From: a virus
Virus record (IMG/VR): IMGVR_UViG_3300027743_000019
Span: 1 to 41,036 of that record
Reading direction: 5' to 3' (one strand)
DNA length: 41,036 nucleotides
The notes beneath the pieces were generated by a model. The model saw only the letters and a program-made list of their open reading frames with translations, ran no database searches and was not told the DNA's origin. The position numbers were made by a program, and so were the translations under genes. This document shows positions 30,608-38,506 of this stretch, piece after piece. Within the stretch, counting starts at the first letter, position 1, and the number at the start of each line of letters is the position of its first letter.

Positions 30608-30996
30608 GCGTTGCTGTGACGCTGATTCTCGGCCAAAATGACAAACGCCCGGCCGCTGGAAACGACCGGGCGCCTGAGACTGAATCACTGCCGCCGAGGC
30701 GCGCAGAAAATGGAAAGCCGTTGCTGGCCCATTTTCAGCATGCCTTTGCGGCCAACGCAAGAGGTATGCCTATGCCCCCCCCCTGCTTTATGTGCGGCAC
30801 CGATCGCGCCCCCGTGATCGTGGCCCCTGCCGGCCCCGTATGCGCCGACTGCGCGCTGGTGTGCGTCGAGATCACCATGGACCGCCTGGCCGAGCGCATG
30901 GCCGCGCGGTGGGGCCGCAATCCTATCGACGAGGACGCCGCGGCCGAACACCGCGCGCAGATATTCCCCCAGCATGCCAGGAGGGCAGCAGCATGA
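30604..30996 (+). CDS. ClpX-type C4 zinc-finger protein
   Basis: 130 aa from the coupled ATG at 30604. C61-x2-C64-x15-C80-x2-C83 in PPCFMCGTDRAPVIVAPAGPVCADCALVCVEI follows the ClpX N-terminal zinc-binding domain, but no ATPase follows. In ClpX this domain dimerises and docks adaptors. A free copy could bind host adaptors or ClpX. A later ATG at 30766, after two RNA hairpins, is an alternative start giving just the finger domain. Confidence 0.65.
   Translation: MSVAVTLILGQNDKRPAAGNDRAPETESLPPRRAENGKPLLAHFQHAFAANARGMPMPPPCFMCGTDRAPVIVAPAGPVCADCALVCVEITMDRLAERMAARWGRNPIDEDAAAEHRAQIFPQHARRAAA
30646..30736 (+). other. Two stem-loops near the start of the zinc-finger gene
   Basis: CGCCCGG/CCGGGCG (30646-30652 and 30666-30672) and GAAAATGG/CCATTTTC (30706-30713 and 30729-30736) can form stems. 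They lie within the N-terminal coding part, in front of the possible second start at 30766, and could control which start is used. Confidence 0.35.
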
Positions 30997-31796
30997 GCAT
31001 TCCGGCATTCGCATGGGCGCTGGAGCGGGGCGAGGCCCTGGCGTTGTCACCCGCAGAGAGGCTGGTGCTGATCGTGCTGGCCGACATGGCGAACGGCGCC
31101 AGGGTATGCTGGCCGGGCCGCGAGACGGTCGTGCGCCTGACGGGGCTGGCATTGCGGACGGTGCGCGCCGCCATCGGCACGCTCGCCGGGCGCGGGCTTA
31201 TCCGGGTCGAGGACGCTCCCGGCAAAGTCTCGCGATATCATATCCTTAGGGAGGACACCCCGGCAAACGGTGACGGGGTCAGCCGCCCCAACGGCAAAGA
31301 TATCCACAGCCCTGGCAAACCGTCTCAGGGTGAAGGGTGCCACCCCGGCAAACCGTCTCAGGGTAACCCTGGCACATTACGTCCGGCACCCCGGCACATT
31401 ACGACCAAAACCCCGGCAAATGGTGCCACCGAACCCTTAAGAACCTTAGATGAACCTAAGACGCGCGTGCCCGCGCGCGAGGCAAGCGCAGAATTAAGCG
31501 ATGGGGGTGGGGGAGTCCCCACGGCTTACAGCGCGGCGCACGAACCGGAAGCGGAACCCGTCCCAGCAGCCCAGCGCATGGCCGCCCAGACCATGCTCGG
31601 AAAGCTCGTCCGACGCCTCGACCACAAGGCCCTGCCGCCAGGACGCTTCCCAGCCCACTCGGTCGCCGAGCAGATCGCCGCCAACAAGCCGCCCGATACC
31701 GTGACCCAGATCAACCCGGCCGTGCTCGATGCCGTCCTGGCAGCCCGTGCCGCCTTGGCCCAGCGAGCCGCCATGCGGCAGGCGGTGGCGGCATGA
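30993..31796 (+). CDS. Replication initiator, lambda O-like
   Basis: 267 aa, ATGA overlap. The N-terminal winged helix (18-85) is of HTH_36/O type: LSPAERLVLIVLADMANGARVCWPGRETVVRLTGLALRTVRAAIGTLAGRGLIRVED. The middle (about 90-150) is low-complexity and coincides with the iterons in its DNA (PGKPSQG repeated, PANG repeated). The C terminus (AAQTMLGKLVRRLDHK..) may contact a helicase or loader. In lambda, O binds iterons inside its own gene, and this layout is the same. Confidence 0.75.
   Translation: MSIPAFAWALERGEALALSPAERLVLIVLADMANGARVCWPGRETVVRLTGLALRTVRAAIGTLAGRGLIRVEDAPGKVSRYHILREDTPANGDGVSRPNGKDIHSPGKPSQGEGCHPGKPSQGNPGTLRPAPRHITTKTPANGATEPLRTLDEPKTRVPAREASAELSDGGGGVPTAYSAAHEPEAEPVPAAQRMAAQTMLGKLVRRLDHKALPPGRFPAHSVAEQIAANKPPDTVTQINPAVLDAVLAARAALAQRAAMRQAVAA
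31256..31460. repeat. Iteron array and AT-rich stretch: likely replication origin
   Basis: Cores GGCAAA or GGCACA recur at 31262, 31314, 31347, 31371, 31392 and 31415, each led by CCCC or CCCT; those at 31262, 31314 and 31347 end in GGGGT/AGGGT, giving an imperfect dyad. Extra GGCAAA words occur at 31221 and 31292. To the right is AT-richer DNA (31431-31460) with three GAACC-TTA/TAA type repeats and a CTTAG/CTAAG dyad (31445-31460). Iterons followed by an AT-rich zone inside the initiator gene is the classical lambda origin layout. Confidence 0.7.
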
Positions 31797-32392
31797 GGCC
31801 CGCCCCCTGGCAGGAGGAACCCGACGAACTTTACGCGAACTCGATCGACGAGTGGGGCAACTCCACCGTCCGGATCAACCCGGAAGTCGGAGATGACGAC
31901 GACCGAGCCTACCTCCCGGCGTCTAAAGCATACGAACTCGCTAATGACGACATCACCGAGCTTCGCCGCCTGCCCTACGAGCAATACCTGCGAAGCCGGC
32001 ACTGGCTCACCACTCGGCGCCGCGCGCTGCTTCGGGCCGGCCGCAAGTGCCAACGCTGCGAGGCCAGCTACAGCCTCGAAGTTCATCACCTGACATACGA
32101 CCGGCTGGGCGCCGAGGCAGAGGGCGACCTGATGGTCCTGTGCGCCATGTGCCACTTGAGAGAACACCAGAACCCAAACCGGAATGCGCTCGCGGTATCT
32201 AGGGACATGGCCCGCTATGCCAACGTGATGGTCGAAATGGTCGCAAGCATGCTGCGAGGCGACAGCGTGATCAGCCGCGACTGCCAAGGCTGCGGCGTGC
32301 CGGTAGTCGGCGAGAACCGCGCATGCACCAACTGTGGACGTGCCTGGTCATTGCAGGCGCCGAATGTGAAAGCACTGAGGGCGGCAGAATGA
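31793..32392 (+). CDS. HNH endonuclease with zinc ribbons
   Basis: 199 aa. HNH core: CQRCEASYSLEVHHLTYDRLG (C86, C89, H98, H99) and LMVLCAMCHLREHQ (C117, C120, H121). A separate C-terminal zinc ribbon follows (CQGCGVPV...CTNCGRAW). It lies upstream of the terminase genes; HNH proteins beside terminases support genome cutting or packaging in some phages. It is in the same strand and coupling scheme as its neighbours, unlike the 27244 HNH gene. Confidence 0.75.
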   Translation: MRPAPWQEEPDELYANSIDEWGNSTVRINPEVGDDDDRAYLPASKAYELANDDITELRRLPYEQYLRSRHWLTTRRRALLRAGRKCQRCEASYSLEVHHLTYDRLGAEAEGDLMVLCAMCHLREHQNPNRNALAVSRDMARYANVMVEMVASMLRGDSVISRDCQGCGVPVVGENRACTNCGRAWSLQAPNVKALRAAE

Positions 32393-32787
32393 CCCATCCC
32401 ACCAAGCGAGACTTCGCCGCCATCAGCCTCGCCGATCACGTCCTGACCGGCGCCGCAACCCCGCCCGTCGCCGTCATCGGACCCGTCGTCTGGGACATCC
32501 CGCACGGTAGCGACACCCGGCAATGGTATTTCATCACCGCCAGCGTCCAAGCCGATAACGACCTTCACATCTGCCGCATCATCGACAAAGACGGCAGCAA
32601 AGCCGCAAAACGCATCCGCGCCGACCTCATGCTGGAACTCATCAACCGCCGCCCAACCATAATCCACGACTTCAACGACGAGGCCGAGATGGCGCGCTTC
32701 TGCGAAGCCCTTTGCCCCAGCGACAGGACCCGCAGAATCCGCGAAGGCATCGAGCGAGAGCGCGCCGACCCCAAGGTGCAGCCATGA
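32389..32787 (+). CDS. Hypothetical protein upstream of terminase
   Basis: 132 aa from ATG 32389 (ATGA overlap). Alpha/beta (PPVAVIGPVVWDIPHGSDTRQWYFITASVQADNDLHICRII) with a charged helical C terminus (RTRRIREGIERERADPK). No family recognised. Confidence 0.55.
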   Translation: MTHPTKRDFAAISLADHVLTGAATPPVAVIGPVVWDIPHGSDTRQWYFITASVQADNDLHICRIIDKDGSKAAKRIRADLMLELINRRPTIIHDFNDEAEMARFCEALCPSDRTRRIREGIERERADPKVQP

Positions 32788-32846
32788 CCACCCCTTGGCC
32801 CGCCGACACCGTCCAGCGCAAACCCAGGGCCGGGAGGCCGTCGTGA
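32784..32846 (+). CDS. 20-aa bridging ORF
   Basis: ATG overlaps the previous TGA, and its own TGA overlaps the GTG start of the small terminase (GTGA). The product begins MTTPWPADTVQR and ends in basic residues. It may be a coupling peptide. Its WPAD..QR start resembles the opening of ParB-type proteins found before phage terminases, so it could also be a relic. Confidence 0.35.
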   Translation: MTTPWPADTVQRKPRAGRPS

Positions 32847-33220
32847 GCGAAAGTGCTAGCACAGGCCCAGCACAGCCGATTCCGCCCGGACTGAGGCCAT
32901 GGAAGCCAGGGCAGTCCGGTAACCCGAAAGGCCGGCCGAAGAAACTCGTTGATATTGCTGCACTTGCTAGCGAACACGGACCAAAATGCGTCGCCGTCGT
33001 GGTCGAGTTGCTCGATGATCCCGACAGCCGCATCCGCCTCGCAGCCGCTGTGGCGCTGCTGGAACGCGGGTTCGGCAAGCCGGTGCAGCCGCTCGCAGGC
33101 GACCCCGACAACCCACTGAGCGTGCGATACGTCATCGAAATGCCGCCCGCCGTGGGCAGCAAGGAGGAATGGCGCCTCCGATACGCGCCCATGATCGCTG
33201 CCGAGCCGGTAGAAGGCTGA
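32843..33220 (+). CDS. Putative small terminase subunit (DUF5681-like)
   Basis: 125 aa. GTG 32843 is preferred because GGGAGG is a few nucleotides upstream and it overlaps the bridging ORF stop. The motif LRPWKPGQSGNPKGRPKK near residue 20 is the DUF5681 signature, commonly found directly upstream of TerL. A helical region follows (RIRLAAAVALLERGFGKPVQPLAG). Position and signature point to packaging-site recognition, though the DNA-binding site is not visible. Confidence 0.7.
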   Translation: MSESASTGPAQPIPPGLRPWKPGQSGNPKGRPKKLVDIAALASEHGPKCVAVVVELLDDPDSRIRLAAAVALLERGFGKPVQPLAGDPDNPLSVRYVIEMPPAVGSKEEWRLRYAPMIAAEPVEG

Positions 33221-33221
33221 C

Positions 33222-34646
33222 ATGGAAGCCGAGGAGCGCATCACCGAAACCGTCTGGCGGCCGCAGCCCGGCCCGCAGGCGGCCTTCGTCCGATGCCCGA
33301 ACTTCGAGGTGTTCTTCGGCGGGGCGCGCGGCGGCGGGAAGAGCTGGGGCGTCATCGGCGACTGGGCGCTGCACTCGGACCAATACGGCCAGGCTGCGGT
33401 CGGGCTGATGATCCGGCGCACGCGCATCGAGCTGCTCGACCTGTTCGAGCAAGCGCGCGGCGTGTTCAACAAGGTCGGCGCCTCCAGCACCTACAACCCG
33501 TTGCGGATCACGATGTCCAACGGCGCGCGGCTGACGTTCGCATACCTCGAACGCGATCCCGATGCGGACCAATACCAAGGTCATAACTATACCAGAATAT
33601 ATATCGAAGAAATCGGCAACTTCCCATCGGCCCAGCCGGTGCTGAAACTGATGGCCACCCTGCGCTCGGGTGTTGGCGTGCCAGTCGGACTGCGGCTCAC
33701 TGGCAACCCCGGCGGGCCAGGCCACCAGTGGGTCAAGGCCCGCTACATCGACCCCGCCCCGCTCGGCTGGCGCGAGATCATCGACCCGCGCACCGGCCTC
33801 GACCGGATCTATATCCCCAGCCGCGTCAGCGACAACCGCTACCTCGGCCCCGACTACGTGCAGCGCCTCAAGGCCAGCGGCAGCCCCGAACTCGTGCGCG
33901 CCTGGCTCGAGGGCGACTGGACGGTGGTGTCCGGCGCGTTCTTCCCGGAGTTCTCGCTCGATCGCCACGTCATCGCGCCCCGCCCCATCCCCGAGCACTG
34001 GGCACGGTTCCGCAGCTTCGACTGGGGCAGCGCCCGCCCCTTCTGCTGCCATTGGTGGGCGGTCAGCGACGGCACCGATCCCAGCATCGCCCGCGGCTGC
34101 CTCGTGCTCTACCGCGAGTGGTATGGCATGCGCCCAGGCGAGCCGAACGTGGGGCTGAAGCTCACGGCCGAGGCGGTGGCGCAGGGCATCGCCGCCCGCG
34201 AGGCTGACGACCCGCAGCCCATGCTGGGCGTGGCCGACCCCGCCATTTTCGCCGAGGACGGCGGCCCCTCGATCGCCCACCGCATGATGAGCCAGGGCGT
34301 CATGTTCCGCCCCGCCGACAACAAGCGCGTGCCATCCCGCGGCGCCATGGGCGGCTGGGATCAGCTCCGCTCCCGCCTGGTCGGCGATGACGACGGCAAG
34401 CCCATGGTGCTGTTCTTCGCCACCGCGCGGGATCTCATCCGCACCCTGCCGGCGATGCAGCACGACGATGCGCGGCCGGAAGATATCGACAGCGACGCCG
34501 AGGACCACGCCGTCGACACCGCACGCTACGGCATGATGTCGCGGCCCTGGATCAAGGACGCCGCCAAGCCCGTGGTGCGCGATAGCTGGGACCGGGCGTT
34601 CGAGCGCGCCAACGAGGAACCGGCGGAAGGGTGGAGGGTCGCATGA
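33222..34646 (+). CDS. terL: Terminase large subunit
   Basis: 474 aa. Walker A is GGARGGGKS (33-41). Walker B ends IYIEE (126-130) with catalytic Glu. LRLTGNPGG at 157-165 is the coupling motif. The C-terminal RNase H-like nuclease has acidic residues D267 (FRSFDWG), D339 (GVADPAIF) and D432 (DHAVDTARYG). It packages DNA into the prohead through the portal. The length and organisation are complete. Confidence 0.95.
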   Translation: MEAEERITETVWRPQPGPQAAFVRCPNFEVFFGGARGGGKSWGVIGDWALHSDQYGQAAVGLMIRRTRIELLDLFEQARGVFNKVGASSTYNPLRITMSNGARLTFAYLERDPDADQYQGHNYTRIYIEEIGNFPSAQPVLKLMATLRSGVGVPVGLRLTGNPGGPGHQWVKARYIDPAPLGWREIIDPRTGLDRIYIPSRVSDNRYLGPDYVQRLKASGSPELVRAWLEGDWTVVSGAFFPEFSLDRHVIAPRPIPEHWARFRSFDWGSARPFCCHWWAVSDGTDPSIARGCLVLYREWYGMRPGEPNVGLKLTAEAVAQGIAAREADDPQPMLGVADPAIFAEDGGPSIAHRMMSQGVMFRPADNKRVPSRGAMGGWDQLRSRLVGDDDGKPMVLFFATARDLIRTLPAMQHDDARPEDIDSDAEDHAVDTARYGMMSRPWIKDAAKPVVRDSWDRAFERANEEPAEGWRVA

Positions 34647-34981
34647 GGGCGGGCGATGGCATGCCGAGCGGCAGCAGGGGGCGTGGTTTGACCGGACTGT
34701 GCGCCGAGATGGCCGCGGGCATAGTCGAACATGCCTCCCGTGCCCGCCCGGAACTGCGGCTTTCGAAAGCCGAGTGGTATCAGCTGGAGTTGCAGATATC
34801 GGCGTCTCTGGAATGGCGGTTCGGTCATCTGTTCGCCGACAAGTTGGTCGAAGACGCGATTTATGCGGCGGACGACCAGCATCTGGCGCTTATGAGGGCC
34901 AATCCGGAGAGGCGCGGGGCGTTCCAGGAAGAGCGCCGTGCGCGCTTCGCTGCCGCAGCAGCAGGGGAGCCATCCGCATGA
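34643..34981 (+). CDS. Hypothetical protein between terminase and portal
   Basis: 112 aa from ATG 34643 (ATGA with terL). Gly/Arg-rich N terminus, then a helical core (LCAEMAAGIVEHASRARPEL, KAEWYQLELQISASLEWRFGHLFADKLVEDAIYAADD). No known family; it may be a structural or packaging accessory. Confidence 0.55.
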   Translation: MRAGDGMPSGSRGRGLTGLCAEMAAGIVEHASRARPELRLSKAEWYQLELQISASLEWRFGHLFADKLVEDAIYAADDQHLALMRANPERRGAFQEERRARFAAAAAGEPSA

Positions 34982-35199
34982 CCAAGAACGTAACCTACGA
35001 CGGCATGAGCGGCGCGGAGTTCATGCGCGCGGTCGGCGCCGACGTGGACCGATGGACCGACGCCGGCATGGAGGCCGCAGCCCGCCACGGCATGACCGTC
35101 GAGCGCGAATGGCTTCGCTCCCTGCTGGACGACGCCATGGACGCCGCACGCCGCTTCAGCCGCCCGGTGGTGCCGGTAACCGAGGATGACGCCCCATGA
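34978..35199 (+). CDS. Small hypothetical protein before the portal
   Basis: 73 aa, helical (MSGAEFMRAVGADVDRWTDAGMEAAARHG, REWLRSLLDDAMDAARRF). Overlaps both neighbours by 4 nt. Function unknown. Confidence 0.55.
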   Translation: MTKNVTYDGMSGAEFMRAVGADVDRWTDAGMEAAARHGMTVEREWLRSLLDDAMDAARRFSRPVVPVTEDDAP

Positions 35200-37307
35200 C
35201 CCCCACCGCCCTCTACGCCGACCCGCCCACGGACCCCAAGGTCGCCGAGGCCACCGCACCCAAGGGCGGCTCCGCATCCGAGGGCTACACCCGCGACCTC
35301 GACGAGGCCCACGCCCGCCTCGTCCGCTGGTTCGAGGAGAGCGAGAACACCGGCACCGACGCGCGCGACCGCTCCAACCGCGACCGCGACTACGTCAGCG
35401 GCATCCAGTGGACGCAGGCCGAAATCAAGGCCCTACAGGAACGCCACCAGCCGCCCATCACCATCAACTACTGCTCCCGCAAGGTCGAGCTGATGTGCGG
35501 CATTGAGCGCAAGTCGCGCACCGACCCGAAAGCCTACGCCCGCAACCCCGCCGACGAGGACAAGGCCTACGCGGCGACCCAGGTGCTGCGGTATATCGCC
35601 GATCAGAACAAGCTCAACGCGGTGCGCTCGGCCGTCTATGAGAACATGCTGGTCGAGGGGGCCGGCGGCGCCGAGGTCGGCCTGGAGGACGACGGCAACG
35701 GCGGCGCCGAGGTCACCATCACCGCCGTCCCCTGGGATCGGCTGTGGTGGGATCCGCATTCCCGCCTGCCCGACTTCGGCGACGCCCGCTACAAGGGCCT
35801 GGTGATCTGGCTCGACCGCGACCAGGCCGACGACATGTGGCCCGACGCGGCGGACGTGATCACCGACTCATTCGCTACCCGCGACGGCAGCTACGACGAC
35901 CGGCCGGATCAGGTTACGTGGTGCGACAGCACCCGCTCGCGCGTTCGCGTCGTGCAATGCCACTGGGACGAGGGCGGCACCTGGTGGAGCGCCACATACA
36001 CGCGCTCGGGGTTCCTGGCCTCGCCGATCCGCAGCCCGTTCCTCAACCACAAGGGCAAGAGCGCCTGCGGGCTGGTGATGCACTCGGCGCATGTCGATCG
36101 GGAGAATAATCGTTACGGCATGGTCCGCGACATGATCTCGTTGCAGGACGAGATAAACAAGCGGCGGTCGAAAGCCCTGCACCTGCTGAGCGTCGCCCAG
36201 GTGATCACCGAGAAAGGCGCGGTGCAGGACATCGACAAGGCCAGGCGCGAGGTGGCCAAGCCCGACGGCGCGATCGAGGTCATGCCGGGGATGCGCTTCG
36301 AGATACACCACGGCGGCGAGATGGCTACCGGCCAGATGCACCTGTTGCAGCACGCTACGTCCGAAATGCAGGCCACCGGGCCGAACGCGAGCATGAGCGG
36401 CACCGACAACCGGGAACTCTCCGGCCGGGCGATCCTGGCGCAGCAGGCGGGCGGGGCGGCGCAGAACGAGCCGATCGCCGACGGGCTGCGCGAGTGGATG
36501 CAGGAGGTCTACGAGATCGTCTGGATGGCCGCGCGGCAGTATTGGACCGGCGGCAAATGGGTCAGGGTCACTGACGATCTGGGCACCACGAAATACGTCG
36601 GCATCAACCAGCCGGTCACGCTCCAGGACGAGCTGGCGCAGATGCCCGACCAGCAGCGCGCCATGGCCATGCAGCAGTTGCAAATCATGCCGGGCGATCC
36701 GCGCCTGCAAATGGTGGTTCGGGTTGAGAACGACATCACCGATATGGACATCGACGTGACCATCGGCGCCGGGCTGGATGTGCCGTCGCTCCAGAACGAG
36801 CAGTTCCAGGTGCTGTTGCAGTTGGCGTCCACGCAGCCCGGCCTCATCCCCGCCGACGTGCTCATTGCGGCGTCCAGCCTCCACGACAAGGACAAGCTGC
36901 TGGAGCGCATGAAGGCGCACGCGGCGGAGCAGGCGCAGAAGGAGCAGGAAATCAAGCCGATCATCATGGCGCAGCAGCAGGCCGACCTCGACGTGAAGAA
37001 GAGCAAGGCCGAGGCGGACTTCGCGCTGGCGGCCGAGCGGCGGCATGCGTCCGTCCACCACATCCAGCAGATGCACGAGGGCTACAACACCATGATGGCG
37101 CCGCCTGACGCGCCTTCCGCGCAGGGCACCGTGGTGCCGCCCGAGGTGCAGGCGGCGCTGGACGTGGCCGACATACGCGGCCGGCACGCCAAGGCCACGG
37201 TGGACGAGGCGCGGGCGAACGATCTGCGGCACTCGGCGGTTGAGCGCGTGGCCAACGTGCAGGCGATGATGCAGCAGGCGCAGCAGCCGCAGGGGCCGGC
37301 GCCGTGA
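35196..37307 (+). CDS. Portal protein, P22-type
   Basis: 703 aa, the size of P22-like portals. Landmarks include RDRDYVSGIQWTQAEIKAL, PPITINYCSRKVELMCGIE, PWDRLWWDPHSRLPDFGDARYKGLVIW, YGMVRDMISLQDEINKRRSKALHLLS (the clip/stem region) and a long C-terminal Gln/Ala coiled coil (EQAQKEQEIKPIIMAQQQADL to the end) like the P22 barrel helix. A dodecamer of this protein forms the DNA entry channel. Confidence 0.9.
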   Translation: MTPTALYADPPTDPKVAEATAPKGGSASEGYTRDLDEAHARLVRWFEESENTGTDARDRSNRDRDYVSGIQWTQAEIKALQERHQPPITINYCSRKVELMCGIERKSRTDPKAYARNPADEDKAYAATQVLRYIADQNKLNAVRSAVYENMLVEGAGGAEVGLEDDGNGGAEVTITAVPWDRLWWDPHSRLPDFGDARYKGLVIWLDRDQADDMWPDAADVITDSFATRDGSYDDRPDQVTWCDSTRSRVRVVQCHWDEGGTWWSATYTRSGFLASPIRSPFLNHKGKSACGLVMHSAHVDRENNRYGMVRDMISLQDEINKRRSKALHLLSVAQVITEKGAVQDIDKARREVAKPDGAIEVMPGMRFEIHHGGEMATGQMHLLQHATSEMQATGPNASMSGTDNRELSGRAILAQQAGGAAQNEPIADGLREWMQEVYEIVWMAARQYWTGGKWVRVTDDLGTTKYVGINQPVTLQDELAQMPDQQRAMAMQQLQIMPGDPRLQMVVRVENDITDMDIDVTIGAGLDVPSLQNEQFQVLLQLASTQPGLIPADVLIAASSLHDKDKLLERMKAHAAEQAQKEQEIKPIIMAQQQADLDVKKSKAEADFALAAERRHASVHHIQQMHEGYNTMMAPPDAPSAQGTVVPPEVQAALDVADIRGRHAKATVDEARANDLRHSAVERVANVQAMMQQAQQPQGPAP

Positions 37308-37768
37308 GCGGTTACATGGCGCGGAATCCGCTGCTGGGGCCGGGACCGGTTGCCACTCAACCCGCCCCTGCGGCGATCAACCCGCTGGCGGCACCCAGCG
37401 TCCCAGAGCGCCACCCCTACCCCGGCGAGATGGACTATTTCCGCAAGAACCCACACGTCGCGGGAATGGCGACAGAGGATGAATCGGTCATCATCAATCC
37501 GTTCAAGCAAATGAACCCGCAAGAACGCGCAGCCGTTGTAATGAACGAGACAGCGCGCGTGATGATGCGAGCAGGGAAGGTGCCGCGTCCTGAGTTTGCC
37601 GTTACTGACGAGCAGAGGCGGCAATTCAGTGGCTACGGTTCGGAGCAGGACATCCGGGAAACCATCGCGGCGCGCATTCTTTCAGGCGACCCGTCTGCGG
37701 GTTCCGCTACGCCGGAACAGTCGGAGTTCGCAAAGTCGCTGCGCGGCCTCCTTGGGAGGGCGCCGTGA
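37304..37768 (+). CDS. Hypothetical head-region protein with MSGY N-terminal tag
   Basis: 154 aa, GTG start overlapping the portal stop. N terminus MSGYMARNPLLGPGPV with INPL shortly after, matched in the next gene. The body has FRKNPHVAGMATEDESVIINPFKQMNPQERAAVVMNETARVMMR and EQDIRETIAARILSGDPSAG, a helical domain seen beside phage portals. Function unknown; possibly carried in the head. Confidence 0.6.
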   Translation: MSGYMARNPLLGPGPVATQPAPAAINPLAAPSVPERHPYPGEMDYFRKNPHVAGMATEDESVIINPFKQMNPQERAAVVMNETARVMMRAGKVPRPEFAVTDEQRRQFSGYGSEQDIRETIAARILSGDPSAGSATPEQSEFAKSLRGLLGRAP

Positions 37769-38493
37769 GCGGCTACACCGCCCGCAACCCGCTGATGCCC
37801 CCCGAGGCGCCGTCCTGGCTGCCGCCCGAGGACGCGGCGGTGCTGGAGCGGCTGCGGAGCCCGGCGGCGCTGAACCCGCTGCTGGGGCCTGACCCGTATG
37901 GCGGGGCCGCCATCGGCACCAGCAGCACAGCCCCGCAGGCGCAGGCCGTCGATGCCAACGGGCAGCCGTTCGACCCCGTCGTGGGCCGGGGCCTGCCGGT
38001 CACGCGCGGCCAGCTTGCGGGGATTGCCGAATCCGCCTGGCGCACCGCCGGGGCAGTGTCGGACGGAGGATTGGCGGCGCCGGGGATGGCGGGAGGGATG
38101 ATGGCAGCAATCAAGGCGTATCACACCGCTCCCGAGCCGTTCACCAGCTACGACTGGTCGCGGCTGGGCACGACGACGCAACCCAACATCTCAGGGTCGC
38201 CGCATGCGGACTGGGCCATGAATCTCGCAAAGATCGGCCCTTGGGCGAGCGAGAAGTTACTGGCCGAGAACATCGTCGGCGTGGCCCTCCCTGTTGAAAT
38301 CTCTGGAACCGGACGCGCCTTCAAGTCCCTGGACACCCTGGAGGCCGCAGTGCGGAAGGCGGGCGGCCCTGAAGCATTCAGGAAGGAGTTGGTCGAGAAG
38401 GGCTTCGGGCATGTCAGGGTCGCAGACGAGGAGTTCGGCGGGAAATCGTATATTGGCCTCACTCCTGAAACATTCGTGATCCGGCAGAAATAA
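37765..38493 (+). CDS. Putative virion-borne ADP-ribosyltransferase-like protein
   Basis: 242 aa, GTG start (GTGA). N terminus MSGYTARNPL copies the preceding gene's tag. From about 115 the chain follows the order of polyvalent-protein ADP-ribosyltransferase domains: KAYHTAPEPFTSYDWSRLG (strand with H-T), AKIGPWASEKLLAE, VALPVEISGTGRAF, then EKGFGHVRVADEEFGGKSYIGLTPETFVIR with candidate catalytic Glu. The fold is inferred from this order. It lies between portal and scaffold, suggesting delivery with the DNA. Confidence 0.5.
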   Translation: MSGYTARNPLMPPEAPSWLPPEDAAVLERLRSPAALNPLLGPDPYGGAAIGTSSTAPQAQAVDANGQPFDPVVGRGLPVTRGQLAGIAESAWRTAGAVSDGGLAAPGMAGGMMAAIKAYHTAPEPFTSYDWSRLGTTTQPNISGSPHADWAMNLAKIGPWASEKLLAENIVGVALPVEISGTGRAFKSLDTLEAAVRKAGGPEAFRKELVEKGFGHVRVADEEFGGKSYIGLTPETFVIRQK

Positions 38494-38506
38494 CAGGGAA
38501 CACCCC

